In this document: positions 1 to 9,950 of the stretch, in pieces | Numbering within the stretch: position 1 is the stretch's first letter | Layout: every line of letters starts with the position of its first letter | Assembly: GCF_011397635.1 (NCBI RefSeq) | Contig: NC_064770.1 | Span: 35,798,598 to 35,862,597, forward strand | Length of the DNA: 64,000 nt | Reading direction: 5' to 3' | From: Epinephelus fuscoguttatus | Taxonomy: Eukaryota > Chordata > Actinopteri > Perciformes > Serranidae | Translations under genes and position numbers: made by a program | The notes under the pieces: model-generated | Told to the model about the DNA's origin: nothing | What the model saw: only the letters and a program-made list of their open reading frames with translations | Databases searched by the model: none

Positions 1-110
1 GCAGCGGGTGCTGCTGTGAGCCCCTCCACCGTCCCAAAGCACTCACAGGCGGTCACACTAGCCTCGCGCAGCAGCCCCAGAGGGTAGAATTTACGTATAA
101 ATAAACGGAC
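1..110 (+). other. Possible 3' end of an upstream gene
   Basis: The first 90 bases are GC-rich and are followed abruptly by AT-rich sequence. One plus frame ends in Gln-Arg-Val-Leu-Leu then TGA at about 17-19, and an AATAAA hexamer lies at 100-105. This would fit the last codons and a short 3'UTR of a gene starting outside the window. The stretch is too short to recognise a protein, and a GTGAGT on the minus strand would fit an exon end in the other direction equally well. Confidence 0.2.
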
Positions 111-163
111 ACATTTTATGATGTAGGCCGAAAATGAGCTTCCCCTCCTTGAAAAACCAGCAG

Positions 164-216
164 CCGCCACTGGCTAAGGGGTAGTGGACAAGGGGGGGTA
201 TTGGGATTGGGGCTTT
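164..216. repeat. End fragment of a TIR element (CCAATACCCC family)
   Basis: The segment matches the right end of the element at 32,124-32,792, sharing AAGGGGTAGTGGACAAGG followed by GGTATTGGGATTGGG. No matching left end is visible within the window. Confidence 0.5.
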
Positions 217-309
217 GAGTGACTGGTGGGCACCATTGGTTAGATAACATAGACATAACCTTGGTGTAACAAGAGAGTATAGGCCTAAGCGTAGCCGCAG
301 CTGTCACTA

Positions 310-450
310 TTTCAGTGTGTTTTCAGTTCTTGAAAGTTAACTGTAATATTTTGGCTGCCTAAAAAAGTCTTGTTTAGCATTTGGTTGCACCAAAAGACCC
401 TCCAGGAAGTCAGATATTCAGTGTTTCCGGTACATTTGCTGATGGTTTTG
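310..450 (+). repeat. Dispersed repeat, inverted copy at about 11,395-11,512
   Basis: The stretch (TTTTCAGTT.CTTGAAAGTTA, then GTTGCACCAAAAGACCCTCC) reappears as its reverse complement in the first LRRC8 intron. No coding potential is recognised. The short frames on either strand here are not protein-like. Confidence 0.5.
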
Positions 451-519
451 AACCTGTTCTTCGCTAGCAAAAATGAGCATTCAGCACATTCAGCTCTAAA
501 AAAGTGTCTCATTGCTCAC

Positions 520-2457
520 TCAGTGCTTTGTCATCTGATGAGCTGTGAAAAAAACATACTTTCACGCCAAAACAAAGACAGACACTACTGTCATACCTGC
601 ACAGTAAAGTTAGCATGAAGACTGGAAACAGAGGGAAACAGCCTGGCTCTTTCCAAAGGTCACAAAATCAACCTTAAACCTAACTATACTATAATCATTA
701 CATCTCATTTGTTTAATACATACTTTAGCATAATGTATTGTCTTTTCGTCTTCATATCCATGTTGTGCTGAATACTTTAAAAAATTCAAACAACCTTATC
801 TTCAGACCAAGTTTTTATGTAGCTTCAACGGAGCGAATCACCAGTCCACTGGTCTTTTTTAGGGTTTCAGCCAGTGTTTCCACTAAAGGTTACAGACTGT
901 GTTGTATAAACCAGTTCAGAGGCAACATACTGTGTAATGTTTCTCATGTGTAAAAAATACTACCCATCTGATGTGCAGAGAGGCCTGTGGCTTATGATGT
1001 TTTTTGACAACATGGACGTATGAAACCTGACACTTAACACGACCCCACCCAAAACATCCCTGTCTATGGGCATGGTTGTGTCAATATGTCAGTGTGTGAG
1101 TGTGTGTTGCAAATGAAGAGGTGTGAAGCCACAGGCATTTTGCAGCACAATTCTGAAACCGAGGTTAATGTTGAGCTCGCAAGACCACAGCCCTGCTGTC
1201 TAATTTTATCGCCATGTTTGCCTGAAACACATCACAAAAGCTCCATTTGTTTCTTTTGCAGTGAGATCATTTAGCCTCAGTGTCCTGTTGAAAAAACAAC
1301 TACAACAAAACAAAATGACTTCTCAGTAACATATTATCTTGTTTACCATATTCAGACATTACTGGAAATAGGCCACATTTGTTCAGATTCTTGTAGAGAC
1401 TTAGATGAGAATATACCACGATCTGTCTGGGTGCTAAGTGGTGCCAGGAGACGATTAGCTGAATTTAACACAAAGCACCAAACTACACATGAAACCACAA
1501 CTTGACGTTTTCACATGTTTCTGTACCAGTAAAACTAATAAGATATGACGCAGTGGTTCTCAAACTTCCTACACCATGAACAACCTCAGGTCACCACAGT
1601 GACTGGCATTGAAATAAAGAAGTGTAGACCAAGCCTGTTCACTTACTCAAAATATTATATAAGAAATGTTCTCCGCCTGATTTGCACTTCTCCTCCTAAT
1701 TGACCATTCACTAAGCCCCGCCCCTTTGCAATGGCTCGACAAGCTGTCGCAGTAAGCATGGAGCCCACACTGTAACTAACTGCACTCCCTGAAGAATCAT
1801 ATTTTTGGAAACATGAAAGAGTGATGTCAGAGAGAAGCAGACAGAGGGGTCTGCAGTCTGTGTTTGAAGGATATATCCAGGATGTCAAACTGACTCAGCA
1901 GCAACAACAGGTTAAAAAGACAAAGATAGTTAGAAGCTAAAGCCGAACTATAGGCCACAGATCACAGTGTAAAAGTGAACCACCACATCACTGCTGATCG
2001 CCACACAAGACAATGAATATAAAGGGAAACTTTGCTGATATCACACACAGCTGGTTGAATATGAGCAAAGTTTCCCTGCTTCCCTTCACTGGTTCCTGTA
2101 CAGCAGGGTCGCTCTTTGTTTCACTGTTATAATCATTGCAAAGCAAAAGCAGCATGTGTATACATTCAGTAGGCTATATCTTCAGTAGCTAGCTAGCTAA
2201 CCCTGCACTTTTCAGGGTTTGATTTTGGTTTTGGAACAGGGAAGAAACGTATATCTTTTTCCAACCTCTCCAGGTAACGAGTATCATTAATACACGACGT
2301 GCCCCAGGCACAACATTTAGCTCCAAATCCACAAAACCAGCCTGAAAACGAAGGAAATCTGAGTCAGTGGAGCACAGCCGGCCCCATGCTATGTTATGAT
2401 TGGGTCAGTTATTTGGAGCCATTATTGCAGTGCTGAAACCGTTAATTCTACCTTGGC
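520..2457. other. Intergenic sequence, nothing recognised
   Basis: AT-rich sequence with short, non-conserved frames. I see no splice-bounded exon, RNA gene or terminal repeat that I can support. Confidence 0.5.
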
Positions 2458-2460
2458 TTA

Positions 2461-3418
2461 AGGGCCGTCCACACCAAGAACTGTAACTATAAATATATAT
2501 TATATATAACTATAAATCGTTCTAAACTCAAGTGTTCGGCAGCGTCCACACTACAACTATAACGACAACGATAGTGGTGGACGATATCGTTTGGATCACT
2601 TTCAGAGTGATTTGATGAACGATAGAAACACTGACAGCCAATCAAAATCCATCCGAAATGACAGGTCGAGACGTTCATCACGTGACGTACCACTAAGAAA
2701 GCTCCAGGATTTTTTATATACACACTTAAAAATGTGCAAATATCCGTAACAATATAGTTTTGTGACAGAACTTTAACTTCAGTGGTTTTGTTTTGCAAAT
2801 ACCGGGTAAATAACTGCAATAAAATACATTTTGCTCCATTCATAAAATTCATCCTGTGCGCTAGAGCTCTGCGTGGGACTGTTTTCTTCAACCCGCTCCT
2901 GCCCACTCCCGCTGAATTTCTGACCATTACCGCCCGCAATTTTCTTTATTTTTCTACCTTTTATATACTAATCAGGCAGTGATTGAGGTTAAGGCAAGCC
3001 CGGCGCCAAGATGAAGTTACTGAGGGGGGCAAATCTTGATTATGCAACATAGGTTCACACAGTGAGTTATAAAGAGCGCGCAGCCGTGCGTAATTGTCGC
3101 TCGTAATGACAGCTCGTCGCCGGTGAAACACAATAAACTGCACGTCTTCATTCATGTTTGTCTCATGACAGACGGAGCTTACAGACAGACAGGTGGAGCA
3201 AGCGGTAAATTGGTTTTCTTTTTCTTTCTCGCAACATACAGCAATAACAGGTCATCAATATCCATTTTATCCATCACTCTGCTCCCCTGCCGACCGCACC
3301 GAGCAGTGCGTGTTTGGCGTAACCTAGCAACACAACGATATCGTTCATTGGTGTGGATGCTGCCATTGTTATCGTTATAGTTGACGTTACAGTTATCTTT
3401 TTTGGTGTGGACGGCCCT
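2461..3418. mobile_element. Non-autonomous DNA transposon, PIF/Harbinger-like
   Basis: The ends are inverted repeats: AGGGCCGTCCACACCAA at the left and its reverse complement, TTGGTGTGGACGGCCCT, at the right. TTA stands directly outside each end (2458-2460 and 3419-3421), a 3-bp target duplication of the kind PIF/Harbinger elements make. Subterminal sequence (ACTATAACGACAACGATA and its counterpart near 3,370) is also inverted. No transposase is encoded; the 150-aa frame on the minus strand is compositionally random. Family assignment rests on the TSD and TIR only. Confidence 0.7.
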
Positions 3419-3639
3419 TTACTCTCTCGATATCGTAGTTTAGCTAGTAGATAATCATGTATGACGTATGCACACGCTACTACATAGCAGGCTGATATCA
3501 AAACATAAATATAACAGAAACGGCAGAACTTATTTTAAATTACAGTCGAGGGATTATCTTACGGTTTAAGTATTTTCATTCAAAATTTTGTTGCGTATCT
3601 TGGTGGAGGTGGTATGTGTCTTCTTTTAGCTCATGTTCT

Positions 3640-4160
3640 CTACCAGAGGCCTGGGAGTTTGAGGCTTCTGCGCAGTATCTAAGCTGATCCTAGGATTACA
3701 CCCTTCATGATAGAGACCTCAGATGTTGTACCTGGAATCTGCTGGAGCCACTCTCACAGTTTGAAGGTCACAGCCCCATGATGCTCCACTTACCACTGGG
3801 ACGGACAACTTTGGATCTCAACTTCCACATCTGTTCAAGCTGTTCCTTCTCAGCCCCGGTACCTCTCGACGTTTTCATGCTCTTGCTTCTTGATGTTACT
3901 GTCAGCTGGGATTGCCACATCATCACGACTGCCCTCCTCTGCTGCCTGTCATCCATGACTAGATCTAGTTGGTTCCTAGGAGCTGCATGTCAGTCTGGAA
4001 CTTGAAGTCCCACAGCACCCTACCGCTGTTGTTCTTAACCTCTTTCGGTGGTGTGTCCCACCGGGACCTGGGGACTTATAGCCCATACTCATGCATGGAC
4101 TAGATGACATGTTCAGTTAGAGATTTGTCAAACCAGTCAACCATGAGCAGCTCCGACTGC
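3640..4160 (-). pseudogene. Degraded non-LTR retrotransposon (LINE) pol fragment
   Basis: Minus-strand translation, with at least one frame break, gives a block around 3,768-3,956 containing KEQLEQMWKLRSKVV followed by G-A-like residues. It resembles the tail of fish LINE ORFs with a K-E-x-L-E-x-M-W-x-x-x-x-x-V-V pattern. The copy has frameshifts and stops and is not functional. Clade is not determined. Confidence 0.5.
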
Positions 4161-4229
4161 AGCTCACGAGACACCTGCCAAGCTGCAGAGCACCGTTCGA
4201 CACCAGCAATACCGGTTGTTTTTTGGTGT

Positions 4230-4500
4230 TGGCAGCACATAGCAGTGTTTTCCAGCGCCATCTATGGTCCCAAGCTTGCATATTTTTCACCGACACATTG
4301 CAGCATGTCCCAGCGGCATTTGAGCCAGGGTATTTAAGCAGCACATCACGGCATTTTCCAGCAGCATTTGTGACTCTGAATCTGGGTGTCTTTCACCAAC
4401 TCATCACAGCTTTTAACGAAGATGTGTGAGCCTCCAAACCCGGGTCGCAGAGTTTCCCAGCGGCCTTTAAGCCACCACACACAGATGTTTTTCACTGACT
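4230..4500. repeat. Degenerate tandem repeat, units about 100 bp
   Basis: CAGCACAT...TTTTCCAGC...CAT...TTTCACC(G/A)AC occurs at about 4,235 and 4,340 with a partial further unit to about 4,500. The units are strongly diverged. Confidence 0.4.
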
Positions 4501-4529
4501 TGTCCCCACTTTTCTTTTGCCACTAAATG

Positions 4530-5723
4530 TGGGTGTTGACCAGGTGATGTTTGTGCCAAAACCTAACCACACCTTCATTAAGTTTTAACAAATCTGTTAC
4601 AAAGTAATGCACAAATGTAATTTATCCATGGTTTGCAAAAGCGTACAGTACAAACATTTTTTCTTGAGATTGCGTTGTCCTGGTACAGTGTACAGCATAG
4701 TGGGTTTGACTTTGTGTGTAAAAGTACATGTCGATAATACGCTATTTAAGGAATTGTCCCTCTCAGTTACACCTTCACACTTTATCTTCTCTGTGGCAAC
4801 AGAAAAACCCAGTTTCACTCACATGCTGGTTGTCACCACTACTGCAACTACCACATCACTTTTCTTTCTTAGCTCTCTCCAAAACCCCATACTCCACACA
4901 CACACGTTTGCGCATGCAGTACAGACACGCGGGAAATACACACACCAGCTGTGTAGAGTAGATCACGTTGTGGTTTATTGTCAGTTTGAGACTTTGCTCC
5001 AGATTCTTGTTGGCCCAAATACAAAGGAAACAGAAAACACTGAGTTACATATGACCCTCCCATGTGTTACACACACACTCACACACACACACACTATGGA
5101 ACTTGGTTAACTTAATATTTTCCTTTCCTTGATCATCAGACTTGTGTAATTTCTAACCTCTTTCCAAACAAGGCTGTTTTTTCTACAGGAGCTCACATCT
5201 GTCCTTTATGAGGACAGGCTGGTGCGCTGCAACATCAGCTGGATCACAACTGTGGAGTCAAACGCTGCTGTGTAACTCACAGTGCAGTGACTTCAGCACT
5301 CCCTGCTGGTTAATGCTGCATAAGTCATTTTCTGTAGGATGCAACTTGCGCATGAATTCAGGTTAGAGCAGTGGTATTACAAACTTTTGATTAATTTTGT
5401 CACACGGGAATGTGTAATGCCAATTTACAGTATTTTATCCAGATAACTGAGGGAGGTTTATCTTTGATTTAAAATGACAAATTGTTAGATACTTTCAGCG
5501 ACAATGAAAAGCACATTTACTCAAGTACATACAACTTTAAAGTATTGTGATTTGAGTACTTCCATGTTATGCTGCTTAATACTTTTACCTCACATCATTC
5601 CAGGTGGCAATAGTGTTTTATAGTTTTACAAAAAAAAAACAATCATGAGTTTACAGAATATGATGAAATGTTAGAGATTAAATTACCAGACAGTTCTCTG
5701 TCTCTGTTCTCTGACTATTTTAC

Positions 5724-5728
<5 letters not shown>
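4530..5728. other. Intergenic sequence with short CA runs
   Basis: Contains short CA-rich runs around 4,895 and 5,070-5,094. No exon or structured element is supported. The 167-aa frame at 4,607-5,110 is an open frame through simple sequence without recognisable domains. Confidence 0.4.

Positions 5729-5754
<26 letters not shown>
5729..5754. repeat. (AT)n microsatellite
   Basis: Uninterrupted AT dinucleotide run of about 13 units. Confidence 0.9.
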
Positions 5755-6119
5755 CATACATATTTTGGATAATCAGTATTTTGTGTGTCACTGTGACTTA
5801 TGATTTTTTTTGTCTAATATTCCTCTGATGTTTGCAGAGTCAGCTCTGAAGGCGTTTAAGGTCTAGTGTGTAGGATTTGGTGACATCTGGTGGTAAGGTT
5901 GCAGATTGCAACCTGTTAAAACTTCCCCATGTGTGCCAAGTATGTAGAACTACAGTGGCTGACGAAAAATGTGAGTGGCCCGAGCTGTCAGGAACAGCAC
6001 CGGGCTTTGACACTAATTTAAAATGGTGGGTAAACGTGGAATTACAGCATCCAGGTCCATCGTGTGACGCCATGACATTGTAAAAGACAGGTCTGTAAAT
6101 CAGTGGATACATATTTTAC

Positions 6120-6660
6120 ACATATCGACATTTGGTCATGGACTTTTCACGTCTACATCCGACGTGCAAGGTACCCTGGGTGTGTTTTTGACGTTCTGTG
6201 ATGCTGTGTCAACTTCACCTGTTACATGCATTGTCTTCTTTCAAAATACACTTTTGTTTTCACAGGAAACTTACTGTTTGCATACAGTCTCTTTCAAAAT
6301 AAAAGCACTACATCGGTACAACACTGTGAACTAATGTTTTTTTTTCCCTTCAACAACAAACATGTATGGTTAGGTTTAGGAAAAAAGAACCGGGTTTGGC
6401 TTTATAATCTTACGGGATGTGAACACCGCTCTACAGGGTGAAAGTCTGTGTTTGTTGGACCCACCCACCACCAGATACCCCGGCTCTGCAGTCCAGTCTC
6501 TGCCAAATCATTCAGTCTACATTGTGGTACTAACTGTGGCCTATTTGTTGCTTTTTTCCTTTGGGATTTTTTGCCTGAACCTTGTTTCTTTGTGCCTTCG
6601 ATCCACACTCACTGGTCACCTGTTTACCTGGCTCACCAGTCTGCCAACCTGTTTCCTCCG
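6120..6660. repeat. Dispersed fish repeat, related copy at 63,222-63,600
   Basis: The blocks share CGTGCAAGGTACCCTGGGTGTG-type sequence (here ACGTGCAAGGTACCCTGG), GTTACATGCATTGTCTTC, AAAATACACTT.TGTTTTCACAGG and GGTTTGGCTTTA.AATCTTACGG in the same order. It is an interspersed repeat of unknown class. Confidence 0.65.
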
Positions 6661-6668
6661 AGTACTAT

Positions 6669-6760
6669 AAGGTAAGGTAAGGTAAGGTAAGGTAAGGTAA
6701 ACCTTATTGTCCCCTAAGGGAAATTCATCTTGGGCACAGTGCTACATTTCATTGCTTCAC
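6669..6760. repeat. (GGTAA)n microsatellite with adjoining repeat tail
   Basis: About seven GGTAA units at 6,669-6,700 run into CCTTATTGTCCCCTAAGGGAAATTC, a motif that looks like the terminal piece of a common fish interspersed repeat. Confidence 0.6.
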
Positions 6761-7249
6761 AGGACAAGATAAAAACATCATCACAATGACAGTGACAGTG
6801 AGTGCCTGTTTCTCTACACCCCTTCTTGCATTATTGAAAATAAATCCACTTTAACAGCTGCCTGGGTCTTGCTTTTGGGTCCAGTTCTCTCTATACTATG
6901 TCTATGCAACACTATCGGTTGTATCAAATTAGCTGTTGGCTATCTTCCCCAGTTAGTTAGCACAACCATTAGCACAGCTGTCAAGGACGAATAATCGCCA
7001 GTTGCAAAATACTCCAAAAACTGTATATTCACGTGTAACACAATACTAAAATTTGCATTGTGTTTGGTGCGAACATACCATAAGGTAACAAAAACTCAAA
7101 AACTATTATTAGTTTCAGGTGATTGTACACTACTGAAAATATGGTAATATTAATTACTAAATCTACACACTGGACCTTTAAGGGGTGAAGGAAACCCCTC
7201 AGTGGGTCTTGAGCGGGCCTCTAGTGCTGAATTAGATTTTTCAGCCACA

Positions 7250-7431
7250 CATCCTCTGCTGCCATGACAACTGTTGAAAAGCTGTGTGTCGAGCCAGCTG
7301 AGGAGGAGTTTGTTGTAAGTTTCAGGAGTTTTTCACAGCAGAACCAGACAGCGCCGGAATGAAAGTCTCTGTGAAGTGGCTGTGAGCTGATCACAGGAGG
7401 GACAGAGAGAAAGAAGAAGTTATTCAACCAG
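7250..7431 (+). other. Candidate 5' noncoding exon of the LRRC8 gene
   Basis: Non-repetitive, purine-rich sequence ends at CAACCAG|GTAGGT (donor after 7,431), just downstream of a transposon end. The first coding exon of the LRRC8 gene has an acceptor only about 27 bases before its ATG, so an upstream noncoding exon must exist. This is a candidate; no transcript evidence is available here. Confidence 0.25.
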
Positions 7432-7439
7432 GTAGGTTC

Positions 7440-8878
7440 AAGTTAATCCTGGCCTGTAGCAACAAACTGCTCAGCTGTGATTTGTATTTTTGTCAAGGAG
7501 AAGAATTTTGTCAGATGTTTTATTTTATTTAGATTACTCTTAATGTGCAAACATTGATTGAAAGATGTTTAAAGGTCCAGCTGATAAACTTAATTTCAAA
7601 GTATTTCATCAAATTTTCACGTACGCAAAAGTCCAAGTTAAAATTCAGGAGATAAACTTTTTTACTATTATTCAAGAGTTCAACACTCAAAAACTCAGCT
7701 AACCTGTTTCATCAAAATGTATCACTTCTGCCATGTTTACACAAGGTCTCCACGGTGTTTTCAAACCCTTACAACAGAGACTTTTGAAAATCCGTATTAG
7801 TTAGGAAACTCCAGGGTTGCGTTTCAGCATGCAAAGGCAAAAACTGAAACTTTGAAAACAATGACCATGTTTGCTTTGCAACGACTCCCAATCTGTGTTT
7901 TCCACCTCCATGACCACTTTACACCTCTTCCTAACTGGATGCAATGTGAAGGAGCAACCATCAGATTGTTTCAGTTTTTCCCCGTGAAGATGTCCCACCC
8001 TGCTCTGTGCACCAGTGAACAGGCTAAGCTTCAGAGCTTGGGTTCGATAGGCTCCATGAATGTTGTTGCTGCTCGTAGTATATCTGGACAAATTTTTGCG
8101 CTCCGTAAGCCAAAGTTCGCTTACTCGCTGTAGGTTACGTAGAGGTGTTATACTCGTGTCACTTTCAGTTACAGCTCCACTCAGGCCCACAGGAAGTGCA
8201 CCGGGCTTTGAAGCCAATTTCAGAGCGGCCAAAGAGTGGAATTACAACTCCCATGTTCATCACATAATGGCATTGAGCCCAAAAACACTATTTCCCATAG
8301 ACTTACACTGGTAAAGACACATTTGTAGATTAGTGAGATCCATTTTTTAAGCATTACAACCCCTGCGAAATGACTTGTTTCACTATCAGGTTTTGATCCA
8401 TTCAGTCCGATAACATTTGGAAAGTCTAGAAGAGCTGCACGATTAAATCATTGTATCCCCATTCAAGTTAGAGCATTAAACCAGAAGTAGCCAGCTTGAC
8501 CAACAGAAGTCTCTAGTGCACCTGCTCTATGGGCCCAATGATGCTGAAGTAGCGTCGATCATCCGGGCACTGAGCAATACTGGCCAACGCTGTATCCAAA
8601 TCTCTTAATACTTCCATGCCTTCACCTCATTGTCGGTCAGAGCCAAGGAATCTCTGGTCTCACTTTTCGCTTTTGTTCCCTCGTAGTTTCAGCTACTACA
8701 CAACCAACCGCAGAGCTGACGAACTGCGTCCTGTTTACATTTGCAGGTGCACGCCCAGTGTGAATGGTCATGTGATAGATGTTTTTGGACATGTTCAACT
8801 AGGTGCAGATTATTCCTGAAACAGTGCTAAGAAATCATTTTCATTTTAAAGCGAAAACGTATTTGTGTGGATTTAGCT
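7440..8878. other. Intron or intergenic stretch with a repeat at 8,120-8,340
   Basis: 8,120-8,340 is a diverged relative of 5,985-6,115: both have GCACCGGGCTTTGA.(A/G)C, then TGGAATTACA.C, then a CATCA/CATCG block. The rest shows nothing recognisable. The 143-aa minus frame at 7,801-8,232 runs across the repeat and is not conserved-looking. Confidence 0.4.
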
Positions 8879-8887
8879 TTATTCTGT

Positions 8888-9466
8888 TAGCCTGGAAATC
8901 CAGACCCAAATCTAGAAAGATTTAGGGTCTGGCTATGAGTAATGCAAATGGCCCAACTCGAGGGGCGGCACCAAGCATACATTTGTAAATATCACTGCAC
9001 GCAATTGGATAACACTACGACCAATCAGAACAATACACGGGGTGACGTATCCAGAGCTTAGCTACCAGCGAAGCTAACTGGTAGATTAGACTCTTGCTGT
9101 ATCCGGTTGGCAAAACAGCAAAAACATCCTTCTTGCAAAGGAAAGATTCGAGCGCCGTCTTCTGTTCCTCTTTTAGAGAAAAAGCCAAGTCTAACTCGTT
9201 CATTGTAGCGGCCAAAGCCATTTCAAACAACTGGTGTTCATCCGTAGCCATCTTGCAATGTTTACTGACTGATTCTGGACTTCGTCGTCGCAGCGCTGTC
9301 GTCATCTGTTTAGCTCGCCTCTGGCCCGCCTATATCAGATACACCGATGTGATTGGTGCAGCTCGGTTCCAAGGGCATGGCTAATGAGCATCATTACTGA
9401 TTGCCAGAGTGACTCGCTGAGCAAATTCAAATTGTGCTCTAGCGAGAACTCTGGATTTCCAGGGTA
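8888..9466. mobile_element. Short-TIR DNA transposon carrying a helicase fragment
   Basis: The ends are TAGCCTGGAAATCCAGA (left) and the inverse of TACCCTGGAAATCCAGA (right), 17 bp with one mismatch. The 9-bp sequence TTATTCTGT is directly repeated at 8,879-8,887 and 9,467-9,475 immediately outside, a clean target-site duplication. The 579-bp interior holds a RecQ-like fragment on the minus strand (separate entry) and no transposase, so the copy is an internally deleted, non-autonomous derivative. The 8-9 bp TSD fits hAT/Mutator/P-like groups; I cannot assign one. Confidence 0.75.
9015..9305 (-). pseudogene. RecQ-like helicase N-terminal fragment inside a transposon
   Basis: The 96-aa frame contains FSLKEEQKTALESFLCKKD followed by VFAVLPTGYSKSLIYQLA. 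This is the layout of a RecQ-family Q-motif region followed by helicase motif I (usually L-P-T-G-x-G-K-S). The second Gly of the Walker A is Ser (TGYSKS), which would be expected to impair ATP binding. The frame closes soon after motif I and lacks motifs Ia-VI. It lies wholly inside the TIR element. It is either a captured or element-encoded helicase remnant, and it is not a host gene. Confidence 0.6.
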
Positions 9467-9478
9467 TTATTCTGTGAC

Positions 9479-9676
9479 GTGTCGGTGAAGATTCTCAGTC
9501 ATCCAGGTCATGGTAATCGTAGGTGCTAATATCGTAGGCAACTGGACTTGCTTGCGTTTCTTGAAGACATTCCACCTCTCATCCAAGAAGCTTCTTCAGT
9601 TCTTCTTGGATGAGAAGCAGAACGTCTCCAAGAAACGCAAGCAAGTCCAGTTACCTACGATATTAGCACTTAACAT
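9479..9676. mobile_element. Foldback (palindromic) insertion with 12-bp TSD
   Basis: TTATTCTGTGAC is directly repeated at 9,467-9,478 and 9,677-9,688. The insertion between contains a near-continuous palindrome at 9,523-9,669: GTGCTAATATCGTAGG at one end answers CCTACGATATTAGCAC at the other, and CTCATCCAAGAAG answers CTTCTTGGATGAG inside. A related element in inverse orientation is at 29,545-29,703. No protein is encoded. Confidence 0.75.
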
Positions 9677-9950
9677 TTATTCTGTGACATGATCAGGATG
9701 TTCCTGGATCATGGTGTGGTCACAAATATTTAGAAACCTGGTGGTGAGTTCTGCCTGAAGAGCCCTAACGCTACAGCTGTTGGTCTCTACAGAGTCTGAC
9801 GAGTCACAGATTTTGGTTTAACCCATCAACACTGATGGGTTATGAAAGCCAGATTCATTCTTGTACATCTGTTAATTAGTGTAACCCAGACCTTTCTTCA
9901 CCATTTATCACCTTCTTTTACAGTCATCCTCGTTGGACCCAGAGGCCGCC

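Larger units (their letters stand above)
5856..7181. mobile_element. Non-autonomous TIR element with internal insertions
   Basis: The left end AAGGTCTAGTGTGTAGGATTT is matched by the inverted right end AAATCTACACACTGGACCTT. A shorter relative sits at 25,394-25,698. The interior (6,120-6,660) contains a block homologous to 63,222-63,600, and a GGTAA microsatellite, so the element seems to have received later insertions. There is no intact coding capacity. Superfamily is not assigned. Confidence 0.6.

Noticed and set aside
2487-2939. 150-aa open frame on the minus strand
   Set aside because: It lies entirely inside the non-autonomous TIR element at 2,461-3,418, crosses both repeat ends and has no domain-like pattern.
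9933-9950. Extension of the LRRC8 N-terminus upstream of the ATG
   Set aside because: The longer frame begins at TTG. The ATG at 9,951 has a GCCGCC context and gives the same LKPWW spacing as known LRRC8 proteins.
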